Below, piece after piece: positions 44,936-53,493 of a DNA stretch of 64,000 nucleotides. The notes under the pieces are model-generated. The model made no database searches and was not told the origin of the DNA. It was given only the letters and a program-made list of their open reading frames with translations. The DNA is from CAVYXF01 sp963772335 (GTDB lineage Bacteria > Pseudomonadota > Alphaproteobacteria > Rhizobiales > Rhodomicrobiaceae), in the NCBI GenBank assembly GCA_963772335.1, contig CAVYXF010000003.1, positions 124,001 to 188,000 on the forward strand, written 5' to 3'. Made by a program: the position numbers and the translations under genes. Every line of letters starts with the position of its first letter. Positions within the stretch are counted from its first letter, which is position 1.

Positions 44936-46123
44936 TCAGTGCTTCTCCGCCTCGCGGGCGGCGAAGCGCTGCATCTGCTCGGGCGTAGCGTCCTTCTGAT
45001 GCTTCTCTTTCCATGCATCATAGGGCATGCCGTAAACCAGCTCGCGCGAGGCGTCTTTGCTGAGGTCGATGCCCTTGGCCTTCGCCGCGTCTTGATACCA
45101 GTTGGAGAGGCAATTGCGGCAGAATCCGGCCAAATTCATCATGTCGAGGTTCTGTACGTCGCTACGCTCGCGCAAATGGGCAACGAGCTTGCGAAATACC
45201 GCCGCTTCCAATTCAACGGCAGTCTCGGGGTCGATCTGGGGCTTCGCCATTCCATCCTCTTCGACGATATGGCCATTTACGCGGCCGGAACGATCGGTGC
45301 GTGAGCCATAATAGCGGATGGTGTTCAATGTGGCGTCTCTAGGCTGTTTGGCAAGGATGTCGGTCAGCATACCGGCCAGCTTGTCAGCCCAATGCCGGGC
45401 GCCCTCCTCATGCCGAATCAGATCCTGGCGCACCTCGATCAGGGCATTGGCAAGGCCCCGCGTGGTGGCATGCTGATGCATGCAGTCACCGCGCAGCGCT
45501 CCGGCATAGGGCTCGTTGTCGCCGACAACCAGGTTATCCGGATCGGCACGCAAGGCCTCGAGCAGCGGGACGGCAAGGCGCGGATCTCTATCCCACAGTA
45601 CGCCGGCATGCCAGGGACGAAGCCAGCCGCGCCAATTCTCGGTGAAGGAGTGGATGGAGAAAATCACCGGCGGCCGGCCGGCTGCGATCATCGCGTCGAT
45701 CACCTCATCCACCGCGATGTGATATGGCCGGTAATAGAGGCTGATTCGCTTGGCGATCTCGGACTCGCTCAGCTGCGCATTGCCGGGCACAATTGCGCCA
45801 TCGGACAGACGCATGATCAGCGTCGGATCGTCCTCGCCGCGATTGGGATCGATCAGAAGGCGCGAATAGCGGGTCATCACCGCCGGCGCGCCGAGCAATT
45901 CCGCCATGCGGCGGGTGATCGCGGCCGCGCCTGGATCAAAGGCAATGTGGCGCTGAAGCTGCTCGGGCGGCATGCCGAGCGTGCCGTAGCCGGCGGGAAA
46001 GGCATTGTCCGCATGATCGCAGAGCAGCAAAATTCCGCTCGTCAGCGCGCCGGGCAGAAAAATATACGATATGTCGGCGGCGCTCTGCACAGCCGAGCTT
46101 CTTGAAAGCATTGTATCTAGCAT
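44936..46123 (-). CDS. N-formylglutamate amidohydrolase fused to DUF1244
   Basis: This is a 395-residue fusion. Residues about 20-278 are an N-formylglutamate amidohydrolase-type enzyme (zinc-dependent deformylation), with LLLCDHADNAFP, SRLLIDPNRGEDDPTLI, FSIHSFTENWRG and GDNEPYAG. The end YYGSRTDRSG looks like a normal C-terminus. A short linker leads to DUF1244 at about 298-390 (AVFRKLVAHLRERSDVQN, FCRNCLSNWYQ, YGMPYDAW). An internal ATG at 45250 (residue 292) has GAGGA just ahead. The two were therefore probably separate neighbouring genes joined by stop-codon loss, and DUF1244 may still be made separately. DUF1244 function is unknown; its CxxC suggests metal binding. Confidence 0.85.
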   Translation of the reverse strand: MLDTMLSRSSAVQSAADISYIFLPGALTSGILLLCDHADNAFPAGYGTLGMPPEQLQRHIAFDPGAAAITRRMAELLGAPAVMTRYSRLLIDPNRGEDDPTLIMRLSDGAIVPGNAQLSESEIAKRISLYYRPYHIAVDEVIDAMIAAGRPPVIFSIHSFTENWRGWLRPWHAGVLWDRDPRLAVPLLEALRADPDNLVVGDNEPYAGALRGDCMHQHATTRGLANALIEVRQDLIRHEEGARHWADKLAGMLTDILAKQPRDATLNTIRYYGSRTDRSGRVNGHIVEEDGMAKPQIDPETAVELEAAVFRKLVAHLRERSDVQNLDMMNLAGFCRNCLSNWYQDAAKAKGIDLSKDASRELVYGMPYDAWKEKHQKDATPEQMQRFAAREAEKH

Positions 46124-46302
46124 GCGATTATATATAGCCCCCTCGACCGGGGCCTTCTAGGACGTCGAAACTTTTTCACGCTGTTTTTCAACGCTATTTG
46201 GCATTTTTGCCAGCATGCCCATTCGGGTGCAATGTCATAAGGCAAACAGGTTGAAGAAGGGTATGAAAGAGGCAAATTCGCGCTCCGGCTGAAAGAAAGC
46301 GC

Positions 46303-47592
46303 ATGAAATCGGATCGTTACCGGACCATTCTTCTGTCGCTTTACGACAGCGCCGTCGCAGCCGCTCAGCCAGCGCTTTGCCTGCCGCCGCATTTCCCTGC
46401 CGCGCCTGCAGACGGCCGCCTTTTCGTCATAGCCTGCGGCAAGGGCGGCGCGAGCATGGCGCAGGCTGCCGAGCTCCATTACGCCGATGCGATCGCGCAG
46501 GCGCGCTGCTGTGGGCTCTGCGTGACACGCCGCGGATATGGTCTGCCCCTGTCGCATTTCGAGCTGATCGAAGCCTCTCATCCTGTGCCCGATGATTCGA
46601 GTGTTGCTGCTGCCGAAAAGGCGCTGGCTATGGCCGAGATGGCCGGCGAGAACGATCTTGTTCTCGCGCTGATCTCCGGCGGGGCATCGGCGCTCTGGGC
46701 AGCGCCTGCCAAGGGACTGACGCTTGCCGACAAACAGGCGCTGACGCGCCTCCTCCTTCGAGCTGGCGCGACCATTCACGAAATCAATACGGTTCGTAAG
46801 CATTTGTCGCGAATCAAAGGCGGCCGGTTCACCCGCGCGGCATTCCCGGCCCAGGTCGTGACCCTCGCCATCTCCGACGTGCCCGGCGATGCGCCGGACA
46901 CCATCGGCTCAGGCCCAACGGTTCCCGACACGACGACCCTTGCCGACGCGCGCGCCATCCTGGCCCAATTCGCTATCGAGGCGCCGCCGGCGATCCAAGC
47001 TGCACTCGATGACCCGGAAAACGAAACTCCCAAGCCCGACGATCCCGCGTTCGCCCGTTCGCGATTCGTGCTCGCTTCCGCGCCGAAAGCCGCGCTGGAC
47101 GCCGCCGCCACAAAGGCGGCAGCCGAGGGCTTTGAGCCAGTGCTTTTGGGCGATGACCTTGAGGGCGAAGCGCGCGATGTCGCGGTGGAGCATGCGAAAC
47201 TGGCGCTCGCCGCCGCGCACGAGGGGAGGAAAGCTGCGATCATCTCCGGCGGCGAGCTGACTGTGACCATTCGCGGCAAAGGGCGGGGTGGCCCGAATCA
47301 AGAATATGCGCTGGCGCTCGCCATTGCGCTAAATGGCGCGCCCGGTATTTATGCACTGGCCGCCGACACCGATGGCAGCGACGGAGGCAGCGGTGCGACA
47401 GATGATCCCGCCGGAGCTGTGATCTATCCCGATACCCTTGCCCGCGCGCGCGCGCTGTCGGCCGATCCAACCGATTTTCTGGCAAAAAACGATTCCACGA
47501 GGTTCTTCGAGATGCTAGACGACCTTGTTGTATGTGGCCCTACATATACCAATGTGAACGACTTGCGCGTGATCCTTGTCCAGCCGTCGTAA
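46303..47592 (+). CDS. Glycerate 2-kinase (MOFRL family)
   Basis: This 429-residue protein resembles the GckA/TtuD glycerate kinase family, which phosphorylates glycerate to 2-phosphoglycerate (serine cycle, glyoxylate or tartrate breakdown). The N-terminal DUF4147 part shows VIACGKGGASMAQAAE, LALISGGASALW, NTVRKHLSRIKGG and AISDVPGDAPDTIGSGPTVP. The C-terminal MOFRL domain shows ISGGELTVTIRGKGRGGPNQ and LAADTDGSDGGSGATDDPAG. It lies upstream of DUF1036-pyk on the same strand. Its product enters lower glycolysis two steps before pyruvate kinase, so the order makes metabolic sense. Confidence 0.92.
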   Translation: MKSDRYRTILLSLYDSAVAAAQPALCLPPHFPAAPADGRLFVIACGKGGASMAQAAELHYADAIAQARCCGLCVTRRGYGLPLSHFELIEASHPVPDDSSVAAAEKALAMAEMAGENDLVLALISGGASALWAAPAKGLTLADKQALTRLLLRAGATIHEINTVRKHLSRIKGGRFTRAAFPAQVVTLAISDVPGDAPDTIGSGPTVPDTTTLADARAILAQFAIEAPPAIQAALDDPENETPKPDDPAFARSRFVLASAPKAALDAAATKAAAEGFEPVLLGDDLEGEARDVAVEHAKLALAAAHEGRKAAIISGGELTVTIRGKGRGGPNQEYALALAIALNGAPGIYALAADTDGSDGGSGATDDPAGAVIYPDTLARARALSADPTDFLAKNDSTRFFEMLDDLVVCGPTYTNVNDLRVILVQPS

Positions 47593-47628
47593 TCGAAGTT
47601 CCGTAAATATGATGATCAGAGAGGCCCC

Positions 47629-48075
47629 ATGAATCGGACAGCCTTTCGCCTGTGGCTTTTAATGGCTGCGCTTGCGGTCAGCGCTATGCCTGCCCGCGCC
47701 GATTTCAAGCTATGCAACAACACCGCCAGCCGGATTGGCGTCGCGATCGGCTATAAGGACGATAAGACCTGGGTCAGCGAAGGGTGGTGGAATGTGGCAT
47801 CGCAGACCTGCGAGGTGCTGCTCAAGGGCCCACTCGTTGCCCGCTACTACTATTTTCATGCGCTCGACTACGACCGCGGCGGGGAATTTGGCGACAAGGA
47901 CAAGCCCAACGCCTTTATGTGCACGGCGGACAAGGTGTTCACCATCCGGGGTGAAGCGGATTGCACGGCGCGTGGCTTCAAACGTTCCAAATTTTTCGAA
48001 GTGGATACCCAAGAAGAAAAAGACTGGACGGTACGCTTGACCGATCCCGGCGAAGGAGGCACGGCCACCCAATGA
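47629..48075 (+). CDS. DUF1036 secreted protein
   Basis: This 148-residue protein has a signal peptide at 1-24 (LWLLMAALAVSAMPARA). The mature DUF1036 domain is FKLCNNTASRIGVAIGYKDD, then SEGWWNVASQTCEVLL, with four Cys for likely disulfides. DUF1036 proteins are common in alphaproteobacteria next to pyruvate kinase, and their function is unknown. The stop overlaps the pyk start by four bases, so it is coupled to pyk, and 36 bases separate it from the glycerate kinase stop. Confidence 0.9.
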   Translation: MNRTAFRLWLLMAALAVSAMPARADFKLCNNTASRIGVAIGYKDDKTWVSEGWWNVASQTCEVLLKGPLVARYYYFHALDYDRGGEFGDKDKPNAFMCTADKVFTIRGEADCTARGFKRSKFFEVDTQEEKDWTVRLTDPGEGGTATQ

Positions 48076-49556
48076 GACGAAATCGACGTGCCAAAATTAT
48101 TGCAACGCTCGGACCGTCGTCGAACAAGGCTGCAGTGATCAGGCAGCTGTTCGAGGCTGGCGCGGATGTGTTTCGAATCAATATGAGCCATGCCTCGCGC
48201 GAGGATCTGCGTGAGCGCCATTACTCCATTCGCCAGCTCGAGCGGGAAATGGACCACCCGATCGGCATTCTCTGCGATCTCCAGGGGCCCAAGCTCCGGG
48301 TCGGCGTTTTCGTCGACACGCAAGTGACGCTCGAGAACGGCGCCACTTTCGTATTCGACCAGGACGAGAAGCAGGGCGACCACCATCGGGTCTTTCTGCC
48401 CCATCCGGAAATCTTCGCCGCTGCCAGGCCCGGCGACCAGCTCCTCCTCAATGATGGCAAGATGCGCATGAAGGTCATCGGCCGCGCGCCGGACCGCATT
48501 GAGGCGGAAGTGGTTGTCGGCGGCATGCTGTCGAGCCGCAAGGGCGTCAGCTTGCCCGACACCGTCCTCCCTTTGAGCCCGCTCACCGAGAAGGACCGCG
48601 AGAACCTTGAATATGCCTGCAATCTCGGCGTTGACTGGATCGCGCTGTCCTTCGTGCAGCGCGGCGAGGATGTAGCCGAGGCCAAGCAGCTCATCGATGG
48701 CCGCGCCGCGGTGATGTCGAAGATTGAGAAGCCGGCAGCCGTTACCGATATCGAAGACATCATTAAAGAATCCGACGCGATCATGGTGGCGCGCGGCGAT
48801 CTGGGTGTCGAGCTGCCGCTCGAGCAGGTTCCCGGTGTGCAGAAGCGGCTGACGCGTCTTGCGCGCAATTACGGCAAACCTGTCGTCATCGCCACGCAGA
48901 TGCTGGAGTCGATGATCTCCGCCCCTGTTCCCACGCGCGCAGAAGTTTCCGACGTGGCGACTGCGGTGTTCGAAGGTGCCGACGCCGTTATGCTGTCGGC
49001 CGAATCGGCGTCCGGCGAGTATCCAGCCGAAGCCGTGTCGATGATGAGCAAGATCGCCGCCGAGATCGAGCGCGATGCGCTTTATTCGAGCATCATCAAC
49101 GCCCAGCGGCCCGATCCAGACAACACCTCCTCCGGCGCAATCAGCGCAGCCGCCTGCACGATCGCGGAGGAGGCCGGGCTGAAGGCGATCATCTGCTACA
49201 CCGCAACCGGTGCAACCGCTCTGCGCGTCGCGCGCCAGCGCCCGCGCCAGCCGATCCTCGTCCTGGCAACCTCAAAGGTGACGGCGCGGCGCCTTGCCGT
49301 TGCCTGGGGCACGCACTGCGTGCTGACGGAAGACCCCAAATCCGTCTCCGACATGGTGACGCGCGCCTGCAAGCACGTAGCGGGCGAAGGCATGGCGAAT
49401 GCGGGCGACAAGGTCATCGTCCTGGCCGGGCTACCTTTCGGAACGCCCGGCGCCACAAACATGCTTCGTGTGGTAAGAGTTGAAGCGCACAGCGTCAGGG
49501 CAGCGCTCGGAAGGCTGCCGAGCTTCAGGTCCCCTGACCCTCAACATCTCGTTTGA
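48072..49556 (+). CDS. pyk: Pyruvate kinase
   Basis: Pyruvate kinase converts phosphoenolpyruvate and ADP to pyruvate and ATP. The protein is 494 residues, typical size. Motifs are the N-terminal AKIIATLGPSSNK, INMSHAS, the substrate-loop CDLQGPKLRVG, the catalytic IEKPAAVTDIEDI and MVARGDLGVELPLEQVP, and ATQMLESMI. The allosteric C-terminal domain includes ICYTATGATALRVARQRP. ATG 48072 overlaps the DUF1036 stop. Its last 32 bases overlap the convergent TPR gene. Products feed the PDH complex encoded elsewhere in the window. Confidence 0.97.
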   Translation: MRRNRRAKIIATLGPSSNKAAVIRQLFEAGADVFRINMSHASREDLRERHYSIRQLEREMDHPIGILCDLQGPKLRVGVFVDTQVTLENGATFVFDQDEKQGDHHRVFLPHPEIFAAARPGDQLLLNDGKMRMKVIGRAPDRIEAEVVVGGMLSSRKGVSLPDTVLPLSPLTEKDRENLEYACNLGVDWIALSFVQRGEDVAEAKQLIDGRAAVMSKIEKPAAVTDIEDIIKESDAIMVARGDLGVELPLEQVPGVQKRLTRLARNYGKPVVIATQMLESMISAPVPTRAEVSDVATAVFEGADAVMLSAESASGEYPAEAVSMMSKIAAEIERDALYSSIINAQRPDPDNTSSGAISAAACTIAEEAGLKAIICYTATGATALRVARQRPRQPILVLATSKVTARRLAVAWGTHCVLTEDPKSVSDMVTRACKHVAGEGMANAGDKVIVLAGLPFGTPGATNMLRVVRVEAHSVRAALGRLPSFRSPDPQHLV

Positions 49557-50202
49557 GTTCTTCCTCGGCCTGCTTTGCCGATTTCAGGTAGGGGTAGACG
49601 TCGAGTGCGCGTCGGGTGGCCCGGAGTGCGCCCTTCTTGTCGCCCATTTCGCGAAGGATGAGAGCAAGGCCCTCAATGGCCTTATAGTGATGCGGTTCGA
49701 GCGCCAGGGCGCGTCGGAGCGAACGCATCGACTTCTCATAGTCCTCCTGAAGGAAGTACACGCTCGCAAGCTGGTTCCAGCCTTCTGCGTAATCCGGTGC
49801 GACTGTCACGAGGCCAGCAAGGACTTGCACCGCAAGATCGAAATTCTTGGCCTGGATGGCAATTCCAGCACGTTCCATCAAAATATCGGCGGTATCGCTC
49901 CCCGATTGCCGCCACACCTTTTCGATCGCCTTCGACACCAGCTCGGCGGCTTCCTCGTTCGGCGCCTGCTTCAGCTGATCATAAAGCGAAGTAAGAAAGG
50001 CCGTCCTGTTTTGGCGCGTAACACGATGTGAGTTGTGGAGCGACAGCGGCGTGTCATGGCTGGCGTCGGGGGCCGCAGCGGGCGGTGGAGCGGGCTCCGG
50101 GCTTTCCTGTGCCAGCACCGACCACTGGCTCGCGCAGAGTACCGACAGCGCGATGAGGGGCGTTGCCCGGCGCAGGACGTTGAACAGATGACGCGTTCTC
50201 AT
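49525..50202 (-). CDS. Secreted TPR protein
   Basis: This 225-residue protein starts at ATG 50202. The signal peptide is at about 8-33 (RATPLIALSVLCASQWSVLA), then a Pro/Ala-rich spacer and three tandem TPR units at about 105-215 (AIQAKNFDLAVQVLAGLVTV, WNQLASVYFLQEDYEKSMRS, IEGLALILREMGDKKGALRA). TPR proteins mediate protein-protein contacts, here in the periplasm. It overlaps the end of pyk tail to tail by 32 bases. The gene and its rpmJ neighbour recur near pyk in Rhizobiales as I recall. Partner unknown. Confidence 0.85.
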   Translation of the reverse strand: MRTRHLFNVLRRATPLIALSVLCASQWSVLAQESPEPAPPPAAAPDASHDTPLSLHNSHRVTRQNRTAFLTSLYDQLKQAPNEEAAELVSKAIEKVWRQSGSDTADILMERAGIAIQAKNFDLAVQVLAGLVTVAPDYAEGWNQLASVYFLQEDYEKSMRSLRRALALEPHHYKAIEGLALILREMGDKKGALRATRRALDVYPYLKSAKQAEEELKRDVEGQGT

Positions 50203-50267
50203 CTTACGAGTGAAACACATGGCGCGCGGCTGTCAACCCCGGGCTCCCCGCGTTCACGCCAATCTGT

Positions 50268-50393
50268 TCAGCCCTGGCGCGCCTTGTAGCGCTTGATGGT
50301 CTTGTTGATGACGTAGAGCCTGCCGCGGCGGCGGACGACACGATTGTCACGATGGCGCTTTCGCAGCGTTTTGATTGAGTTTCTGATCTTCAT
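50268..50393 (-). CDS. rpmJ: 50S ribosomal protein L36
   Basis: This is a 41-codon gene. The protein begins MKIRNSIKTLRKRHRDN, continues RVVRRRGRLYVINKTIKR and ends ARQG, an unmistakable L36. It lacks the zinc-binding Cys and His set of the classical form, so it is the zinc-independent (C-minus) type that alphaproteobacteria carry as their L36. It stands alone near pyk, outside the main ribosomal operons, as usual for the group. ATG 50393 starts it; I do not see a strong ribosome site. Confidence 0.95.
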   Translation of the reverse strand: MKIRNSIKTLRKRHRDNRVVRRRGRLYVINKTIKRYKARQG

Positions 50394-50554
50394 TGCTCTC
50401 GAAATGCCGCACGCGCCGCAGGCTCATTGCCCGCGCGGGGCTTAGCATCTCCCATGGTGGAAAATTCAGCCGCGACAGTAGGTAGGCGCGAGCCCCTTGT
50501 CAACACCGGCAATAAGCGGCACGGCCGCTTCGGTCGCCGGCGACAACAGACAAG

Positions 50555-51841
50555 CTAGCGGCTGGCAAGTGAGGCCAGCCGGTTCGCCGCCTCCGGATTG
50601 CCCAGTTCGGCCGCCCTGCTGTACCAATCACGGGCTTTGTCGATCTCGGGCCTCACCCCAGCGGCTTCGATGGTCTGGAAAAAAGAGGGATCATAGGTCT
50701 TGCCCATGGCGAGCGCCGCCTTGGCGCTGCCGCTGTTCGCCAGATGCTCGTAGATCAGCCTCGCGCTCATCACATCATTGTTGCCGAGCAGAGTATTCGC
50801 GCGCGCCATCATTGCCTCTTCCTCGGCAGGCGGAATCGTCGACCGGCTGCGCGGCGGTTGAGCAGGCGGTGTGCCGTCTAGCCGTCCTTCTCGCTGATCC
50901 ACGGTGCGCGGCGCAGCGGTGAGCACTTGAGGCCCGGGGGCTGACTGAGGGATGGCCGCAGTCGCCGGCAATTGGATATCGGACGGGACGATCTCAACCG
51001 AGACGACACGGCTTTCCGCCGGCGTATCGCGGCCCTTGATTAGCAGAACCTCAAGGTTAAAGGTGCCCTGGAAATCTCCCGGTGCTTCGAGGGCGAGACT
51101 CTCCAGATCCCGCAGCGAAACCGCCCACGACTCCTTCAGCCGGAAACCAGCCGACAGCGTCACCTTGGGGGGAAGGCCGCGGAACATCAGGAAAGAATAC
51201 TCCTCCGCCGGCGCTCCATTGAGGCCGATCTCGAGGTGAATCGGTTTTCCGGCGGGGCCAAAGACATCCGCGACCTCCAGGCCCGGCGCATCCTTTTGCG
51301 CAATTCGGATGAAAGCCGGCCGGCTGCCCGTCCGCCGCGTGACCAGCGGTGCGGGCGAGATCGCCAGGGCCTGCACCGGTTCGGCGGACGGCAAGGCGCC
51401 GGTCACATCGCCAGCAAGATTTTCCGTATCCCGGTGCAATGCTGTCCGCACGCTGCTTCGCTCGCTGGGGCCGAGGCTGCTTGTGAGCGCGGCCGTGGCA
51501 CCGACGCCCACCACACAAGCAATGGCGACAGCCTTGCCCGAAAATCCGAGCCCCCCGCGCCTTTCTGGAACCGGCACGCACACTGGCACTACTCCGCGTC
51601 CGGCCATGCGGCGCTCTGCGGTCTGTGCCGCGGGGGTCGCCATCTTGCTACCCGCCACCATCCGCCCGGCGCTACGCACCAGCCGCGTCTCGTGCATCCG
51701 GTACAAAGCCGCTTCGACGGCGTCATAGCTGACCGGCCCGACCAAGGACCTGCCGCTGCCTTCGGACCCGATTTGCGCCTGGCCGCCCTCGTGACCGAAA
51801 AGCTCCTGCAATATGGGCCTGTTCTTATCTTCGTCCGCCAT
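50555..51841 (-). CDS. Single-TM protein with Sel1-like C-terminal module
   Basis: I do not recognise this 428-residue protein as a whole. A cytoplasmic N-terminus of about 100 residues (MADEDKNRPILQELFG opening) is followed by one TM at about 103-120 (AVAIACVVGVGATAALTSS). A periplasmic beta-rich part (about 165-285) includes DVFGPAGKPIHLEIGLNGAP. A Pro-rich linker leads to a helical C-terminal module (MMARANTLLGNNDVMSARLI and KARDWYSRAAELGNPEAANR) that reads as Sel1-like. That module is related to the tail of the protease at 1274-2539. It may be an envelope scaffold; function unknown. Confidence 0.7.
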   Translation of the reverse strand: MADEDKNRPILQELFGHEGGQAQIGSEGSGRSLVGPVSYDAVEAALYRMHETRLVRSAGRMVAGSKMATPAAQTAERRMAGRGVVPVCVPVPERRGGLGFSGKAVAIACVVGVGATAALTSSLGPSERSSVRTALHRDTENLAGDVTGALPSAEPVQALAISPAPLVTRRTGSRPAFIRIAQKDAPGLEVADVFGPAGKPIHLEIGLNGAPAEEYSFLMFRGLPPKVTLSAGFRLKESWAVSLRDLESLALEAPGDFQGTFNLEVLLIKGRDTPAESRVVSVEIVPSDIQLPATAAIPQSAPGPQVLTAAPRTVDQREGRLDGTPPAQPPRSRSTIPPAEEEAMMARANTLLGNNDVMSARLIYEHLANSGSAKAALAMGKTYDPSFFQTIEAAGVRPEIDKARDWYSRAAELGNPEAANRLASLASR

Positions 51842-52512
51842 CGTTCACTCCCCGATCCCGTGACGGCGCGCGACACCGCCCGGTGCGAGACGATTTCTGC
51901 CGTTGCCAAAGGCGAAAATCATCGAAGACATGCTCAAGTTCCCCACAGCCGACCGATGTTTGCCTTGTTCGCGGCTCGCACATCGCAATGCAGCAACAAC
52001 CAAGCCTTCCCGCTGCATGAATCCCGCCTTTGCTAGGACCGACAGGAGCGCCTTGCTGCGCCGAGCGCAAGTCTCGTTTCGCTCTTGAGTCAATTTTGAT
52101 GAGATTTGTTGTAAGGCGTGACTGCTGCCGAGGTGTCAGGTCATGGATGGAAGGAAGGATGCGGCGTGCGGAAAGAACTCCGGTGGGAAAATGCCACCTA
52201 AAGTTAACTGGTCGACCAATTGTATACAATCGGCTCCGATACATACCCCTCACCTGCCGTGACCAGCTATGATCTAATTACTGGAAAAGGGCAAGATTGG
52301 GTCGTTATTTAGATAAATATGAATATCGCAAGTGTAACCAAATAGACAACTTCTGACGTCCGGGACAGGCTAATGGCGCCCGGATGGTCTAAATGAGAAA
52401 AACTGCTGTTCTGAGGAGAGGAAAATTGCAGCGAAGTTGCATTGCTGACTGCCGAGCAACCTTCGCCGTCCTGCGCTAGAGCTATCGGGCCAGCCGTTAA
52501 GCTGAGCCGGAA

Positions 52513-52587
52513 TGGTGGACGCGACTGGGATCGAACCAGTGACCCCCACGATGTCAACGTGGTGCTCTACCGCTGAGCTACGCGTCC
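52513..52587 (-). tRNA. tRNA-Val (anticodon GAC)
   Basis: The minus strand folds into a standard cloverleaf. The 7-bp acceptor stem is GGACGCG/CGCGTCC. The D-arm includes TAGCTCAGCGGTAGAGC. The anticodon loop TTGACAT (anticodon GAC) is closed by CCACG/CGTGG. The T-loop is TTCGATC and the discriminator is A. CCA is encoded. It reads GUC and GUU valine codons. Confidence 0.97.
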
Positions 52588-52700
52588 GGGATTGCTTGCG
52601 CAAATGTGCGCTGCGAGCATCGTCGTGCATAGCATGTGGTCTCCCTCCCAGCAAGGGGCTACGGGCCAGGCATGGGAGCCGTGCAACCCCCGGCGGCCAG

Positions 52701-53486
52701 TCATCCTGCCGGCGGCGCTTCGCCTTGCGCATTGACCCAGGGTATGCCGGCGGCGCCGAGCGCAGCGCGCAGGGCGTCGGCGGCTTCCTCGAGCCGCTCC
52801 GCGTTAGTCGAGCGCAACACCAGGAGGGCGCCGAACCGGCCATTCCCCTCATAGGGATAGCTGCCCATCTGCACATCGGGGAAGGCTTTCTGCGTCGCGG
52901 TCAGCACCGGCGCGACATCGCCTTCTTTGGTTTGCGCATCGATGGTCGCGGACAGGAGCCTGCGCCCGGTGCGCAGGCGCGGGGTCACGGCCGTGAGCAT
53001 CGCCTCCATAATGCGCGGCACGCCCGCCATCACGATGACGTTGCCGAGGAAGAAGCCCGGCGCCTTTGATACGGAATTCTCCACCAGATCGGCACCCGCC
53101 GGGATGCGCGCCATGCGGAGCCGCGCTTCATTGAGGTCGGCGCGCGGAATGCGCTCCAGCAGCAGGGCAACGGCGCGTTCGTCCACATCGATCGGGACAC
53201 CGAACGCCTTGGCCACCGCATCGGCGGTGATATCGTCGTGCGTTGGCCCGATACCGCCGGTGGTGAACAGATAGTCGTAGCGGCTCCGCAGGGCATTCAC
53301 GGCCGCGATGATCTCCTCTTCCTCGTCAGGGACGACGCGGACCTCCTTTAACCGAATGCCGATGCCGGTGAGGTGGTCGGCGACGGTGCCGATATTCTTG
53401 TCCTTGGTGCGCCCCGACAGAATTTCATCGCCAATGACCAGCAATGCGGCCGTGACGATCTCGGGCTCCGCAGCGTTCTCCATCAT
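52701..53486 (-). CDS. CinA-like molybdopterin-binding domain protein
   Basis: This 261-residue protein has the MoaB/Mog-type fold of the CinA N-terminal domain. Markers are AALLVIGDEILSGRTKDKN, the nucleotide-type loop TTGGIGPTHDDITADAVA and GFFLGNVIVMAGVPRIMEAM. The C-terminal deamidase half of full CinA is absent. Stand-alone proteins of this type are often named competence/damage-inducible; a role in nicotinamide nucleotide or FAD hydrolysis has been reported for relatives. The gene begins 7 bases after the acyl-CoA dehydrogenase stop, so the two are co-transcribed. Confidence 0.88.
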   Translation of the reverse strand: MMENAAEPEIVTAALLVIGDEILSGRTKDKNIGTVADHLTGIGIRLKEVRVVPDEEEEIIAAVNALRSRYDYLFTTGGIGPTHDDITADAVAKAFGVPIDVDERAVALLLERIPRADLNEARLRMARIPAGADLVENSVSKAPGFFLGNVIVMAGVPRIMEAMLTAVTPRLRTGRRLLSATIDAQTKEGDVAPVLTATQKAFPDVQMGSYPYEGNGRFGALLVLRSTNAERLEEAADALRAALGAAGIPWVNAQGEAPPAG

Positions 53487-53493
53487 GATTCCC

